From Streptomyces sp. AP-93 (lineage in GTDB: Bacteria; Actinomycetota; Actinomycetes; Streptomycetales; Streptomycetaceae): a DNA stretch of 64,000 bases. A program made the translations under genes and the position numbers. Shown piece after piece: positions 43,952 through 52,151 of this stretch. The stretch's first letter is position 1. Every line of letters begins with the position of its first letter. The notes beneath the pieces are model-generated. The model ran no database searches and had not been told where the DNA came from. It was given only the letters and a program-made list of their open reading frames with translations. The stretch spans positions 62,001-126,000 of the forward strand of contig NZ_JALGBX010000003.1 of assembly GCF_022808175.1 (NCBI RefSeq). Reading direction: 5' to 3'.

Positions 43952-44952
43952 AAGAGGAACCCTCCGGGGAACGGGTCGGTCGGGTCGAGGAAGTACTGGG
44001 CCGTGCCGGTGATCCAGGCCCGGCCGGTGACGGTGGGCACGAGGGCCGGGAGGCCTCCGACCGTGGTCTCCCCTACGAGACGGCCGGTGAACTCGGTGCC
44101 GATGAAAGACTCGTTGACGAAGTCCGTGTCCAGCGCCAGCAGCCCGCGGGCGTGCAGCTGCGCCATGCGCGCGCTGGTTCCCGTACCGCAGGGCGAGCGG
44201 TCGAACCAGCCCGGGTGGATGGCCATCGCGTGCCGGGAGCGGTGGGCGTCGGAGCCGGGAGCGGCGAGGTAGACGTGCTTGACCCCGGCGATGGAGGGGT
44301 TCTCGGGGTGCACGGGCCGGTCCGCGGAGGCGTTGACCGCCTCCATGACGGCCAGGCCGGCCGCGAGCAGGTCGCCCTTGCGCTCGCGGTCGAAGGGGAG
44401 CCCGAGGGAGTCGAGTTCGACGAAGGCGTAGAAGTTGCCGCCGTAGGCGAGGTCGTAGGTGACCGTGCCGTATCCGGGGACCTCGGCCTTGAGGTCGAGG
44501 CCGACGCAGAAGGCGGGGACGTTGGTGAAGGTGGCGGCGGTGGCCGCCCCGTCCTCGACGCGGACGTCGACGCTGACCAGCCCGGCCGGGGTGTCGAGCC
44601 GGACGGTGGTGACCGGCTCGACGACGGGCACCATGCCGGTCTCCACCAGGACGGTGGCGACCCCGATGGTGCCGTGCCCGCACATGGGGAGCAGGCCCGA
44701 CACCTCGATGTAGAGCACGCCGAAGTCGGCGTCGGGGCGGGTCGGGGGCTGCAGGATGGCGCCGCTCATCGCGGAGTGGCCGCGCGGCTCGTACATGAGC
44801 AGGGTCCGGAGGTGGTCCAGGTGCTCGATGAAGTGGAGCCGCTTGTCGGCCATGGTGGCGCCGGGGATCACCCCGACTCCCCCGGTGATCACCCGGGTGG
44901 GCATGCCCTCGGTGTGCGAGTCCACCGCGTGGTAGACGTTTCGGGTGCGCAT
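43948..44952 (-). CDS. 4-hydroxyproline epimerase
   Basis: 334 residues of the proline racemase family with MCGHGTIGVATVLVETG and DRSPCGTGTSARMAQL, and the VDSHTEGMPTRVITGG start typical of 4-hydroxyproline 2-epimerases. Converts trans-4-hydroxy-L-proline to cis-4-hydroxy-D-proline, the first step of collagen hydroxyproline breakdown. ATG 44952 follows a GGGGGA ribosome site; 20 bases after the DapA-like gene. Confidence 0.85.
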   Translation of the reverse strand: MRTRNVYHAVDSHTEGMPTRVITGGVGVIPGATMADKRLHFIEHLDHLRTLLMYEPRGHSAMSGAILQPPTRPDADFGVLYIEVSGLLPMCGHGTIGVATVLVETGMVPVVEPVTTVRLDTPAGLVSVDVRVEDGAATAATFTNVPAFCVGLDLKAEVPGYGTVTYDLAYGGNFYAFVELDSLGLPFDRERKGDLLAAGLAVMEAVNASADRPVHPENPSIAGVKHVYLAAPGSDAHRSRHAMAIHPGWFDRSPCGTGTSARMAQLHARGLLALDTDFVNESFIGTEFTGRLVGETTVGGLPALVPTVTGRAWITGTAQYFLDPTDPFPGGFLL

Positions 44953-44972
44953 CAAGTCCCCCTAGTGTTCGA

Positions 44973-45902
44973 TTAGTTGAGGCCTTCGGCGAGCGCCTTC
45001 TCGGTGGCGGCGCGGACACCGGCCTCGATCTCGCCGGTGAGCGGGAAGCGGGGCGGGCGGGTCGGGCCGCCGGGGCGGCCGGCCAGGTCCATGGAGAGCT
45101 TGATGGCCTGGACGAACTCGGTCCTGGAGTCCCAGCGCAGCAGGGAGTGCAGGGACTTGTAGAGCGGCAGGGCGGTGTCGAGGTCTCCCGCGACGGCGGC
45201 GCGGTAGAGGGTGGCGCAGGCCTGCGGGAGCGCGTTGGGGTAGCCGGCGATCCAGCCGACCGCGCCGGCCAGGGCCAGTTCGAGCAGCACGTCGTCGGCG
45301 CCGATCAACAAATCCAGCCCCGGGGCGAGTTCGGCGATCTCGTAGGCCCGGCGCACGTCACCACTGAACTCCTTGACGGCGACGATGGAGCCGTCGGCGT
45401 GCAGTCGGGCCAGCAGGCCCGGGACGAGGTCCACCTTGGTGTCGATGGGGTTGTTGTACGCGACCACGGGCACGCCGACGCGGGCGACCTCGGCGTAGTG
45501 GGCGCGTACGGTGTCCGCGTCGGCCCGGAAGGCGTTCGGCGGCAGCAGGAGTACGGATCCGGCGCCGGCCTCGGCGGCCTGCTCGGCCCAGCGGCGGGAT
45601 TCGGCGCTGCCGTAGGCGGCGACTCCGGGCATCACGCGAGCGCCGTCACCGGCGGCCTCGACGGCGGTGCGCACGACGCGGGCGCGCTCCTCGTCGGTGA
45701 GGGTCTGGTACTCGCCGAGGGAGCCGTTGGGGACGACGCCGTCGCAGCCGTTGGCGATCAGCCAGGCCACGTGTTCGGCGTAGGCGTCGTGGTCGACGCT
45801 CAGGTCCTCCCGCAGGGGCAGGGTGGTGGCGACCATGATGCCGTGCCAGGGGCGGGTGCGGGTGTCCGTACCGGCGGGCGCGGGGGTGTGCGCGTGGGTC
45901 AT
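44973..45902 (-). CDS. DapA-family 1-pyrroline-4-hydroxy-2-carboxylate deaminase candidate
   Basis: 309 residues of the DHDPS/NAL superfamily. Schiff-base Lys in IVAVKEFSGD and Tyr in VVAYNNPID are present; the GSLGEYQTLTDEER loop replaces the DapA GTTGES signature. In hydroxyproline clusters such enzymes deaminate 1-pyrroline-4-hydroxy-2-carboxylate to alpha-ketoglutarate semialdehyde, and this role fits the neighbours. Start ATG 45902 has GGGAG upstream; the extra upstream frame overlaps the operator. Confidence 0.82.
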   Translation of the reverse strand: MTHAHTPAPAGTDTRTRPWHGIMVATTLPLREDLSVDHDAYAEHVAWLIANGCDGVVPNGSLGEYQTLTDEERARVVRTAVEAAGDGARVMPGVAAYGSAESRRWAEQAAEAGAGSVLLLPPNAFRADADTVRAHYAEVARVGVPVVAYNNPIDTKVDLVPGLLARLHADGSIVAVKEFSGDVRRAYEIAELAPGLDLLIGADDVLLELALAGAVGWIAGYPNALPQACATLYRAAVAGDLDTALPLYKSLHSLLRWDSRTEFVQAIKLSMDLAGRPGGPTRPPRFPLTGEIEAGVRAATEKALAEGLN

Positions 45903-45923
45903 GAGAGTGCTCCCTAGGGTGAT

Positions 45924-45940
45924 GTGTGACATTTTACTAG
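45924..45940 (+). promoter_or_regulatory. regulon motif site D
   Basis: GTGTGACATTTTACTAG, 22 bases upstream of the DapA-like start, in the 112-bp gap after the dehydrogenase alpha gene. Confidence 0.65.
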
Positions 45941-46014
45941 TGGGTATGACGTGGCCACAAGAGGTGCGGCCGCCCTGTCGGCGGTGCCGTCAGGGAAGTT
46001 CGGCGGGAAGCGCC

Positions 46015-47424
46015 TCAGTGAGGCGGTTCGGCGGGAAGCGCGGCGAGGTGGCGCAGCGGGACCGGACAGGACAGCGGCCTGCGGTCGGGGGCGGGCTCGG
46101 TCCCGGCGAGGGCGGCCACGGCCGGCCCGCACATCCGGCCCTGACACCAGCCCATCCCCGCCCGTGTGAGGAGTTTGACCGTACGGGCGTCCCGTGCGCC
46201 CAGGTCTTCGACGGCCTCCCGGATCCGGCCCGCCGGGACCTCCTCGCAGCGGCACACGTCGGTGTCCTCGCGCAGCCAGCCGGTCCAGCCGGGGCCCGGC
46301 CGATGCGCGCCCGCCATCGCGGCGGCGAAGGCGCGCAGCCTCGTACGGGTACGGACCAGGCGCGCCGGAACCGGCCGGCCCGCGACCGAATGGGCGGCGA
46401 CCTCCCCTTCGACCAGGGCCAGCTGGGCTCCGCCGATGCCGCCGGTCTCCCCGGCGGACCAGACCCCGGGGACGGAGGTGCGCTGCTCGGCGTCCAGTTC
46501 CAGCGCGACGGTGGCGTCCGGGCTCGGGCGCGTCGCGCAGCCGAGACCAGTGGCCAGCTCCAGCTGGGGCACGAGCCCGTGGCCGACGGCCACGGCGTCG
46601 CAGGGGATGCGGCGGGCGGTGCCGGGCACCGGACGCCAGTCCCGGTCGAGGCGGGCCACGGTGACGGCCTCCACCCGGTCGCCGCCGTGGGCCTCGGTGA
46701 CGGCGTGCCGAGTGAGCAGGCGCACCCCGTGGCGGAGCAGCGCCCCGCCGTACGTGGCGCCTTCGGCGAGCTTGCCGGGGTTGCGGAGCAGCGCGGGGGT
46801 GTGGTGCACGTAGCCCGTGTACGCGGCGGCCTCCACGACGGCGGGCACCCGGGCTCCGGCTGCTGCGAGCGAGCCCGCCACGGCGAGCAGCAGGGGCCCG
46901 CTCCCGGCGACGACGACCCGGCTGCCCGGAAGCACGAGCCCGCCCTTGAGCATGGCCTGCGCCCCGCCGGCCCCGACGACCCCGGGCAGGGTCCACCCGG
47001 GGAAGGGGAGCTGGCGCTCGTAGGCGCCGGTGGCGAGCAGGACCCTGCGGGCCCGGACCGTGGCGGCGGCCTCGTCGGGCCCGGCGACGGCGTGCAGGGT
47101 CCAGGCGGGGCTTTCCCCGGCGTCCGGGGTGACAGTCCAGACGTGGTGGTAGGGCAGGTACGCGATCCGGCCGGCCGATACATGGGCGCGCAGGGCGGCT
47201 TCACGCGAGGCGAAGGCGGGCCATCCGTGGTGCAGGGCCTCGGGGCGGGCCGCGCCGAGTCCGGGCGCGGGGTGACGGTAGTACTGCCCGCCGGGGCGCT
47301 CCCCCGCGTCGAGCAGGGTGACGCGCAGGCCCAGGCCGGCGGCCGCGACCGCGGCGGCGAGGCCGGCGGGGCCGGCGCCGACGACGGCGAGGTCGGACGG
47401 GGAGTCAGACGGCGAGGTCGTCAT
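46015..47424 (-). CDS. D-hydroxyproline dehydrogenase, FAD/NAD-binding alpha subunit (HcnB-like)
   Basis: 469 residues: N-terminal FAD-binding GAGPAGLAAAVAAAG, a second Rossmann motif (VVVAGSGPLLLAVAGSLA) and a C-terminal BFD-like [2Fe-2S] region with four Cys (DVCRCEE ... GWCQGRMCG). This is the design of the alpha subunit in heteromeric proline/hydroxyproline dehydrogenases and hydrogen cyanide synthase. Overlaps the gamma gene by 20 bases. Confidence 0.82.
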   Translation of the reverse strand: MTTSPSDSPSDLAVVGAGPAGLAAAVAAAGLGLRVTLLDAGERPGGQYYRHPAPGLGAARPEALHHGWPAFASREAALRAHVSAGRIAYLPYHHVWTVTPDAGESPAWTLHAVAGPDEAAATVRARRVLLATGAYERQLPFPGWTLPGVVGAGGAQAMLKGGLVLPGSRVVVAGSGPLLLAVAGSLAAAGARVPAVVEAAAYTGYVHHTPALLRNPGKLAEGATYGGALLRHGVRLLTRHAVTEAHGGDRVEAVTVARLDRDWRPVPGTARRIPCDAVAVGHGLVPQLELATGLGCATRPSPDATVALELDAEQRTSVPGVWSAGETGGIGGAQLALVEGEVAAHSVAGRPVPARLVRTRTRLRAFAAAMAGAHRPGPGWTGWLREDTDVCRCEEVPAGRIREAVEDLGARDARTVKLLTRAGMGWCQGRMCGPAVAALAGTEPAPDRRPLSCPVPLRHLAALPAEPPH

Positions 47425-47740
47425 GGCCGGTCCCTTCCTGGGTGGTGACGTGGTCGCCCGGGCGGGCGGGGACGAGGCACGCGCGCTGGTTCGGGCGGCC
47501 GTTGACGGTGACGAGGCAGTCGTAGCAGCTTCCGATCCCGCAGAACGCTCCGCGGGGGGCGGCGGTTTCGCGGGTGGTGCGCCAGGCGAGGATGCCGGCG
47601 GACCAGAGGACGGCGGCGATGCTCTGTCCGGCTTGGGCCGGAAGTTCGCGGTCGTCGAAGCGGAGGCTCCAGGTTTCGGCGGGGGTCCCGCCCACCAGGT
47701 CGCGGGGCGACCTCCGCCGGCCCCTCGTAGCTTCGCTCAT
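47405..47740 (-). CDS. [2Fe-2S] ferredoxin-like gamma subunit (HcnA-like)
   Basis: 111 residues with a plant-type ferredoxin Cys pattern (CGIGSCYDCLVTVNGRPNQRAC). ATG 47740 with a strong GAGGAGG upstream. Small subunit of the amino-acid dehydrogenase, moving electrons from the flavoproteins. Directly upstream of the alpha gene. Confidence 0.82.
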   Translation of the reverse strand: MSEATRGRRRSPRDLVGGTPAETWSLRFDDRELPAQAGQSIAAVLWSAGILAWRTTRETAAPRGAFCGIGSCYDCLVTVNGRPNQRACLVPARPGDHVTTQEGTGHDDLAV

Positions 47741-47821
47741 CGCTTCCGTCCTCCTCGGTTCCTCTGACTCGGCACGTTCCGCACCACGGCTGCTGCCCCT
47801 ACGGGGCGAAGTCCCCGCCCC

Positions 47822-47888
47822 GCCCCTTGCCGCTGCGCGGGGCAAAGTCCCCGCAGCGCCCCTTGCCGCTGCGCGGGGCAAAGTCCCC
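47822..47888. repeat. tandem 36-bp repeat
   Basis: The unit GCCCCTTGCCGCTGCGCGGG plus GCAAAGTCCCC occurs twice with a 36-bp period; a degenerate third copy precedes it (47794-47818). Each unit can fold as a small hairpin (GCCCCTTGCCGC ... GCGGGGC). Confidence 0.65.
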
Positions 47889-48069
47889 TACCCGCCCTTC
47901 CACCGTTCCCCGGGCCAGCCCGGACCCGCGCCTCAAACGCCGGCGAGGCTGGGGGACGCCCACCGGGCTGAAAGCGAGGCCCCGGGCTGCGCCCGGACCC
48001 CTGGGGCTCCGCCCCAGACCCCGGTCCTCAAACGCCGGACGGCTGAATTGGCTGCGCCGGGCCGGGGAC

Positions 48070-48196
48070 GGGGGCGGGGTGGGGTGTCGGCCTGGACGTA
48101 AAGCGTGATTTGTGGCGCTGGCACACCCCGCGCCCTGTCGGAGTAGGGAGAGGGCGCCTAAATCATGCAGTCCAGGCCGACACCCCACCCCGCCCC
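48070..48196. repeat. long perfect inverted repeat (28-bp arms)
   Basis: Arms 48070-48097 and 48169-48196 are perfectly complementary (left arm begins GGGGGCGGGGTGGGGTGTCG). Inner pairs (GCGTGATTT/AAATCATGC and GCGCCCT/AGGGCGC) extend the symmetry, so the whole 127 bp can fold into one branched hairpin. It may be a MITE-like element or a structured RNA. Confidence 0.7.
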
Positions 48197-48313
48197 CGGC
48201 ACCGGCCCACCCGCAGCCACGGCCACGCCGACACCACCCCAGCCCCGCCGGCGTTTGAGGCGCAGGGGCCCGGGGACCGGTCCCCGGCAACGGCGCCGCA
48301 CCCAGGCGACCGG

Positions 48314-49468
48314 TCATCCCAGGGACTCCGCAAAGCGGGACGGGGCAAAGGGTGCCGGATCCAGGACAGGCGCCGCGCCCGTCAGGAACGCCGCGATCAG
48401 CGCCCCCGTCGCCGGCGCCAGCCCAATGCCCGCACCCTCGTGGCCGCAGGCATGGAACAGCCCCGGGACCCGGGCGTCCGGCCCGATCGCCGGAAGGTGG
48501 TCCGGCAGGTACGGACGGAAGCCGTGGTACGTCCGCAGGACGCGCACGTCCGCCAGCACCGGAAACAGCGCGGCCGCCTGCCCCGCCAGCCGCCGCAGCG
48601 CCTCCGTGGACAGCGAACGGTCGAAGCCGACCCGTTCCCGCGTGGCGCCGATCAGGACCGGCCCCGCCGGGGTGCCCTCGACCACCCCGGAGGACTGCAG
48701 CGCCGCCGACCCGCTCGCGACGTCCGCGATGTAGTCCGCCGCGTAGACCTTGTGCCGCACCACCCTCGGCAGCGGCTCCGTCACCAGCACGAACCCCCGC
48801 CGGGGCAGCACCGGAAGGGTGGCTCCGGCCAGCGCCGCCACCGCCCCGCCCCAGGTGCCGGCGGCGTTGAGCACCGCCGGGGCGAGGAGGTCGCGGCGGG
48901 CCGTACGGACCCCGCGGAGCTCGCCCGCAGGGCCGCCGCGGAGCAGCTCCGTGACCTCCTCCCCGAGGTGGAGCTCCACACCCGGCGCCGCGGCCAGCAG
49001 CCGCGCCGCCGCCTGGGCCGGCTGGACCTGGGCGTCCTGCGGGTAGAGGAAGCCGCCCGCCAGGTCCGGGGCGAGGTGGGGCTCCAGTTCGCGCAGCTCC
49101 CCCGCTCCCACCTCCACCGCGTCGACCCCGGCCGCGCGCTGTCCGTCCGCGAAGCCCCGTAGGGCCTTCACGGTGGCCTCGGACGCGGCGACGACCAGGC
49201 CGCCCTTGGACTCGTACTCGATCTCCCTCGGGAGTTCGAGCGCGAGCTCGCGCCAGAGCCGCTCCGACAGCAGCGCGAGGTCCAGCTCGGGGCCGGCCTC
49301 CTTGTCGGAGACGAGCAGGTTGCCTTCGCCGGCGCCGGTGGTGCCGCCGGCGACCGGGCCGCGGTCGACGACGGCCACGCGCAGTCCGGCGCGCGCCGCG
49401 TAGTACGCGCACGCGGCTCCGACGACGCCGGCGCCGATGATCACGAGGTCCGGGGAGTGTCTGGGCAC
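48314..49468 (-). CDS. D-hydroxyproline dehydrogenase beta subunit, FAD (DAO/HcnC-like)
   Basis: 384 residues of the DAO (D-amino-acid oxidase/glycine oxidase) fold: N-terminal LVIIGAGVVGAACAYYAARAGLRVAVVD and C-terminal LFHACGHEGAGIGLAPATG flavin motifs. Catalytic flavoprotein subunit oxidising cis-4-hydroxy-D-proline (inferred from context). GTG 49468 is only one base from regulon motif E, so the mRNA is probably leaderless or very short-leadered. Confidence 0.82.
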   Translation of the reverse strand: MPRHSPDLVIIGAGVVGAACAYYAARAGLRVAVVDRGPVAGGTTGAGEGNLLVSDKEAGPELDLALLSERLWRELALELPREIEYESKGGLVVAASEATVKALRGFADGQRAAGVDAVEVGAGELRELEPHLAPDLAGGFLYPQDAQVQPAQAAARLLAAAPGVELHLGEEVTELLRGGPAGELRGVRTARRDLLAPAVLNAAGTWGGAVAALAGATLPVLPRRGFVLVTEPLPRVVRHKVYAADYIADVASGSAALQSSGVVEGTPAGPVLIGATRERVGFDRSLSTEALRRLAGQAAALFPVLADVRVLRTYHGFRPYLPDHLPAIGPDARVPGLFHACGHEGAGIGLAPATGALIAAFLTGAAPVLDPAPFAPSRFAESLG

Positions 49469-49469
49469 G

Positions 49470-49486
49470 GCAGTAATATGTCACAT
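49470..49486 (-). promoter_or_regulatory. regulon motif site E
   Basis: On the minus strand ATGTGACATATTACTGC, ending one base before the GTG start of the beta-subunit gene. A binding protein here would cover the translation start and the presumed transcription start. Confidence 0.65.
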
Positions 49487-49516
49487 TTCTTTAAGAGGGG
49501 ACAGGGCCTGTCGAGG

Positions 49517-51982
49517 TCAGCCGCGCAGCGGGCCCTCGCAGCTGTAACTCGACGTACCCGCCACCCGGTTGGTCCAGATGTCCAGCGCGCCGAAGGAGCA
49601 GTTCATGTCGGCCAGGTTGTTCGAGGCCGCGCCCGCCCGGTCCAGGATGAAGTAGTCGACCGTCTCGGACATGTCCTTGAAGTTCTGGTCGTCGCTGCGC
49701 CAGTCCTTCAGGTTCGCGGTGATCCTGCCGGTACAGGTGAACCGGCGCTTGCCCGGCTCGCCGTTCTCCACGCAGTCCGGGGTGTTGTACGTGGCCGTCG
49801 CGAAGGTGGACTTCACGTCCGCGAGCACCGCGTCGCGCAGTTGCGCGTTCGGGGTGAAGGAGGTGTTCGGCACGAACAGCTGGTCGACCTTGGCGATCTG
49901 CGCGTCCAGGAACCGGTCGTAGCCGGTCTGGACGGCCGCGTCCCGGCCCATCCGGCCGCGCCAGGCGTCGAAGCCCGCCGGGTCGTCGGCGCGCAGGTAC
50001 CCGTACATCTCCCGCAGCTTCGAGGGCTGCTCGGTCCACAGGAACTCGAAGAAGGCGCCCGAGTACCCGTAGAAGCGGAAGCCGTCGTTGGCGTAGGTGG
50101 CGTGCAGGAGCTGGTTCACCGACATGCGCGGGCCGCCGCCGGCCGTGTCGTTGATGATGCTCTTGATCAGGGACTTGCGTACGGCGATGCCGTTGTCGCG
50201 GGTCGCGCCGTCGAAGAACTCGGCGGTGCCCTCGTCCATGGCGGTCGTGCGGTCGTTCTGGTACCAGGCGCCCTGGCCGAAGGTGCCGGGCACGGCGAAG
50301 CGGCCGTTGAGGTAGTGCGCGTACTCGTGGCGGAAGAGCTCTTCCAGGGTGAGCTGGGAGTCCTGCGGGACGCGGCGCTGGTAGGTGTAGAAGGTGGCGC
50401 CGTTCTCGATGTAGATGCCACCGTTGTTGGTGCCGTAGCCGGTGAGGACCGGGTGGTAGTTCACGTAGTCGGCGCGGGAGGCGTAGAGCACGATGTTCAG
50501 GGTGGCGTTGGCGTCCCCGGCGATCGGCTGGTCGGTGCCCAGGACCCGGTGGTACTGGGTCTTGACCTGCTTGCTCGCGTAGTAGAGCTGGTCGACGGTG
50601 GCCCGGTCGAGGGCGGTGCGGACCTTGATGGCGCCGTAGTCGTACGTGTAGGTGTTCGGGAAGAGCTCCCGCTCGATGTCCTCCTTGCACACCCCGTACG
50701 GCTTGCACGCCTGGTAGAAGTTGAGCCAGGAGACGGCCTTCGCCCACGGCTCGCTGCCGTCGCCGAAGGCGGCCCGGGCCGGGGCGAGGAGCGCGCCGAG
50801 GTCGGCGGTGGTCCCGTCCTTCAGGCCCGCGATCTGGCCGAAGCGGCCGAACTCGGCGATGGCGTCGCGCGCCACCCAGGCGTTCGCGGTGCCCTTGAGG
50901 TGGGCGTACGTCGCGAAGTTCCTGAAGGTCGCGCGGTACGGGGCGTCGGCGGCCGCGGCCGCGTGGAACGCGGTGTCGTTGTTGTACACGCCGAGGTAGT
51001 TGACGGAGAGGGCGGCGAGCGCCGCGCCCGCCCAGGCGGTGTCCAGGTGCGTCGCGGTGTGCGACGGGTCCATGGTGGCCAGGACGTTCCCGATCAGGCC
51101 GAGCTGGTGGTGGCGCAGGCCGGGGGCGGAGCCGGCGTAGAGGGCCTCGCGCAGGGTGCGGGCGTTGGAGGCGGTGGCGTCGAAGGTGCGGGCGGCGCCC
51201 GCGAAGGCGGCGATGGCCTGGCGCATGGCGTCGACGGTCGGGGCGTCGGTGACGTCGATCTCGGTGCGGGAGTGGTCGTGGTAGGCCACGGCGTGCAGGT
51301 AGGTGAACATCTCCTCCAGGTGGGAGGAGTTCAGGCCGTCGTGGGAGGCGGCCAGGCCGGATATCCGGCGGGAGACGGCCTGCACGTGGGCGTCCGACAT
51401 GACGGGTGCCAGGCGGGCGTCCCAGGTCCAGAGGAGGCCCGAGAGGCAGCCGCCCTTGGCCGCCGTGACGGCCGGGTCGGCGAGGAAGTCGGCGAACTGC
51501 TCCGGGGAGAGCCCTGTGATCCCGTCGAGGGTGCAGGGGACGCCCGTGGCGGTGCCCCGGGCGGAGGCGGCGAGCCTGCCGCTCTTGGTGGCGGGCGCGG
51601 CGGGCGCGGCGGGCGCGGCGGGCGTGGCGGCCGCGGTGATGGTGGCCGGCTCGGTGACGGCGCCGGGCACCTTGCCGTCGGCGACGGCCTGGCCGCCCGA
51701 GGCCTGGCCGCCGGGGGCCGGGGCGGGCGCGGGGGTGGCCTGCTGCTCGTCGGCGAGGCGCTCGACCTCGTCGAAGGGGTTCACCCCGGCCTCGGCGCCC
51801 GGGGCTCCGCCGTGGGGAGCCGCGGCCGGGCCGGCGAAGGTGCCGGGTGCGGTGACACCCGTGGCGTCGGCGCGGGCGCCGGTCCCGGCGGCCTGGGTCA
51901 CGGCCTGGCCCGCCGTGGCGAGGAGGGTGACCGCGACGGCGGCGGAGAGGAGGGACGTGCGCACGACTCTGTGCTGGGACAC
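49517..51982 (-). CDS. secreted microbial collagenase (M9)
   Basis: 821 residues with a Sec signal (VRTSLLSAAVAVTLLATAGQAVTQA), a Pro/Ala-rich pro-segment, the peptidase_M9N activator-type domain and the M9 catalytic domain. Zinc motif HEYAH at about residues 552-556 (LFRHEYAHYLNGRF), followed by MDEGTAEFF with the third Glu ligand. The C-terminus ends in a short Cys-containing domain, not PKD repeats. Cleaves native collagen outside the cell. GTG 51982 has AGGAG upstream. Shares its upstream region with the Xaa-Pro peptidase gene. Confidence 0.9.
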   Translation of the reverse strand: MSQHRVVRTSLLSAAVAVTLLATAGQAVTQAAGTGARADATGVTAPGTFAGPAAAPHGGAPGAEAGVNPFDEVERLADEQQATPAPAPAPGGQASGGQAVADGKVPGAVTEPATITAAATPAAPAAPAAPATKSGRLAASARGTATGVPCTLDGITGLSPEQFADFLADPAVTAAKGGCLSGLLWTWDARLAPVMSDAHVQAVSRRISGLAASHDGLNSSHLEEMFTYLHAVAYHDHSRTEIDVTDAPTVDAMRQAIAAFAGAARTFDATASNARTLREALYAGSAPGLRHHQLGLIGNVLATMDPSHTATHLDTAWAGAALAALSVNYLGVYNNDTAFHAAAAADAPYRATFRNFATYAHLKGTANAWVARDAIAEFGRFGQIAGLKDGTTADLGALLAPARAAFGDGSEPWAKAVSWLNFYQACKPYGVCKEDIERELFPNTYTYDYGAIKVRTALDRATVDQLYYASKQVKTQYHRVLGTDQPIAGDANATLNIVLYASRADYVNYHPVLTGYGTNNGGIYIENGATFYTYQRRVPQDSQLTLEELFRHEYAHYLNGRFAVPGTFGQGAWYQNDRTTAMDEGTAEFFDGATRDNGIAVRKSLIKSIINDTAGGGPRMSVNQLLHATYANDGFRFYGYSGAFFEFLWTEQPSKLREMYGYLRADDPAGFDAWRGRMGRDAAVQTGYDRFLDAQIAKVDQLFVPNTSFTPNAQLRDAVLADVKSTFATATYNTPDCVENGEPGKRRFTCTGRITANLKDWRSDDQNFKDMSETVDYFILDRAGAASNNLADMNCSFGALDIWTNRVAGTSSYSCEGPLRG

Positions 51983-52077
51983 CAAGGACTCCTGGCTGGG
52001 AGGGGCGGTGGGGGAAGTGCGGAACTGCCCTGCTTCACGCGGCGTTTGACGGGGATTAACGGGGCGCGGTGTGAGCT

Positions 52078-52109
52078 GTAACATAGTAATGTGAAATTGC
52101 ACTGACAAG
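52078..52109 (+). promoter_or_regulatory. regulon motif site F in divergent promoter
   Basis: 52089-52105 ATGTGAAATTGCACTGA, inside a 32-bp block nearly identical to 41015-41046. It lies between the collagenase and the Xaa-Pro aminopeptidase genes and could control both. Confidence 0.65.
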
Positions 52110-52151
52110 ACCTGTGCGCCCACCAGTTCGCATCTTCTTGAGGGAGCCCCT

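Larger units (their letters stand above)
47741..48313. repeat. repeat-rich 570-bp gap inside the dehydrogenase gene set
   Basis: No gene. Contains a 36-bp tandem repeat (47822-47888), three copies of the common Streptomyces CCTCAAACGCCGG repeat (47931, 48026, inverted at 48248) and a 28-bp perfect inverted repeat (48070-48196). It separates the beta gene from gamma/alpha although the three products should form one enzyme. Confidence 0.7.

Noticed and set aside
45998..46041. Direct repeat GTTCGGCGGGAAGCGC (two copies, 28-bp period)
   Set aside because: It overlaps the end of the dehydrogenase alpha gene and has no symmetry; probably a local duplication.
51590..51640. Short GGCGCGGCG tandem repeats within the collagenase gene
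   Set aside because: They encode the Ala/Pro-rich linker of the pro-segment and are normal low-complexity coding sequence.
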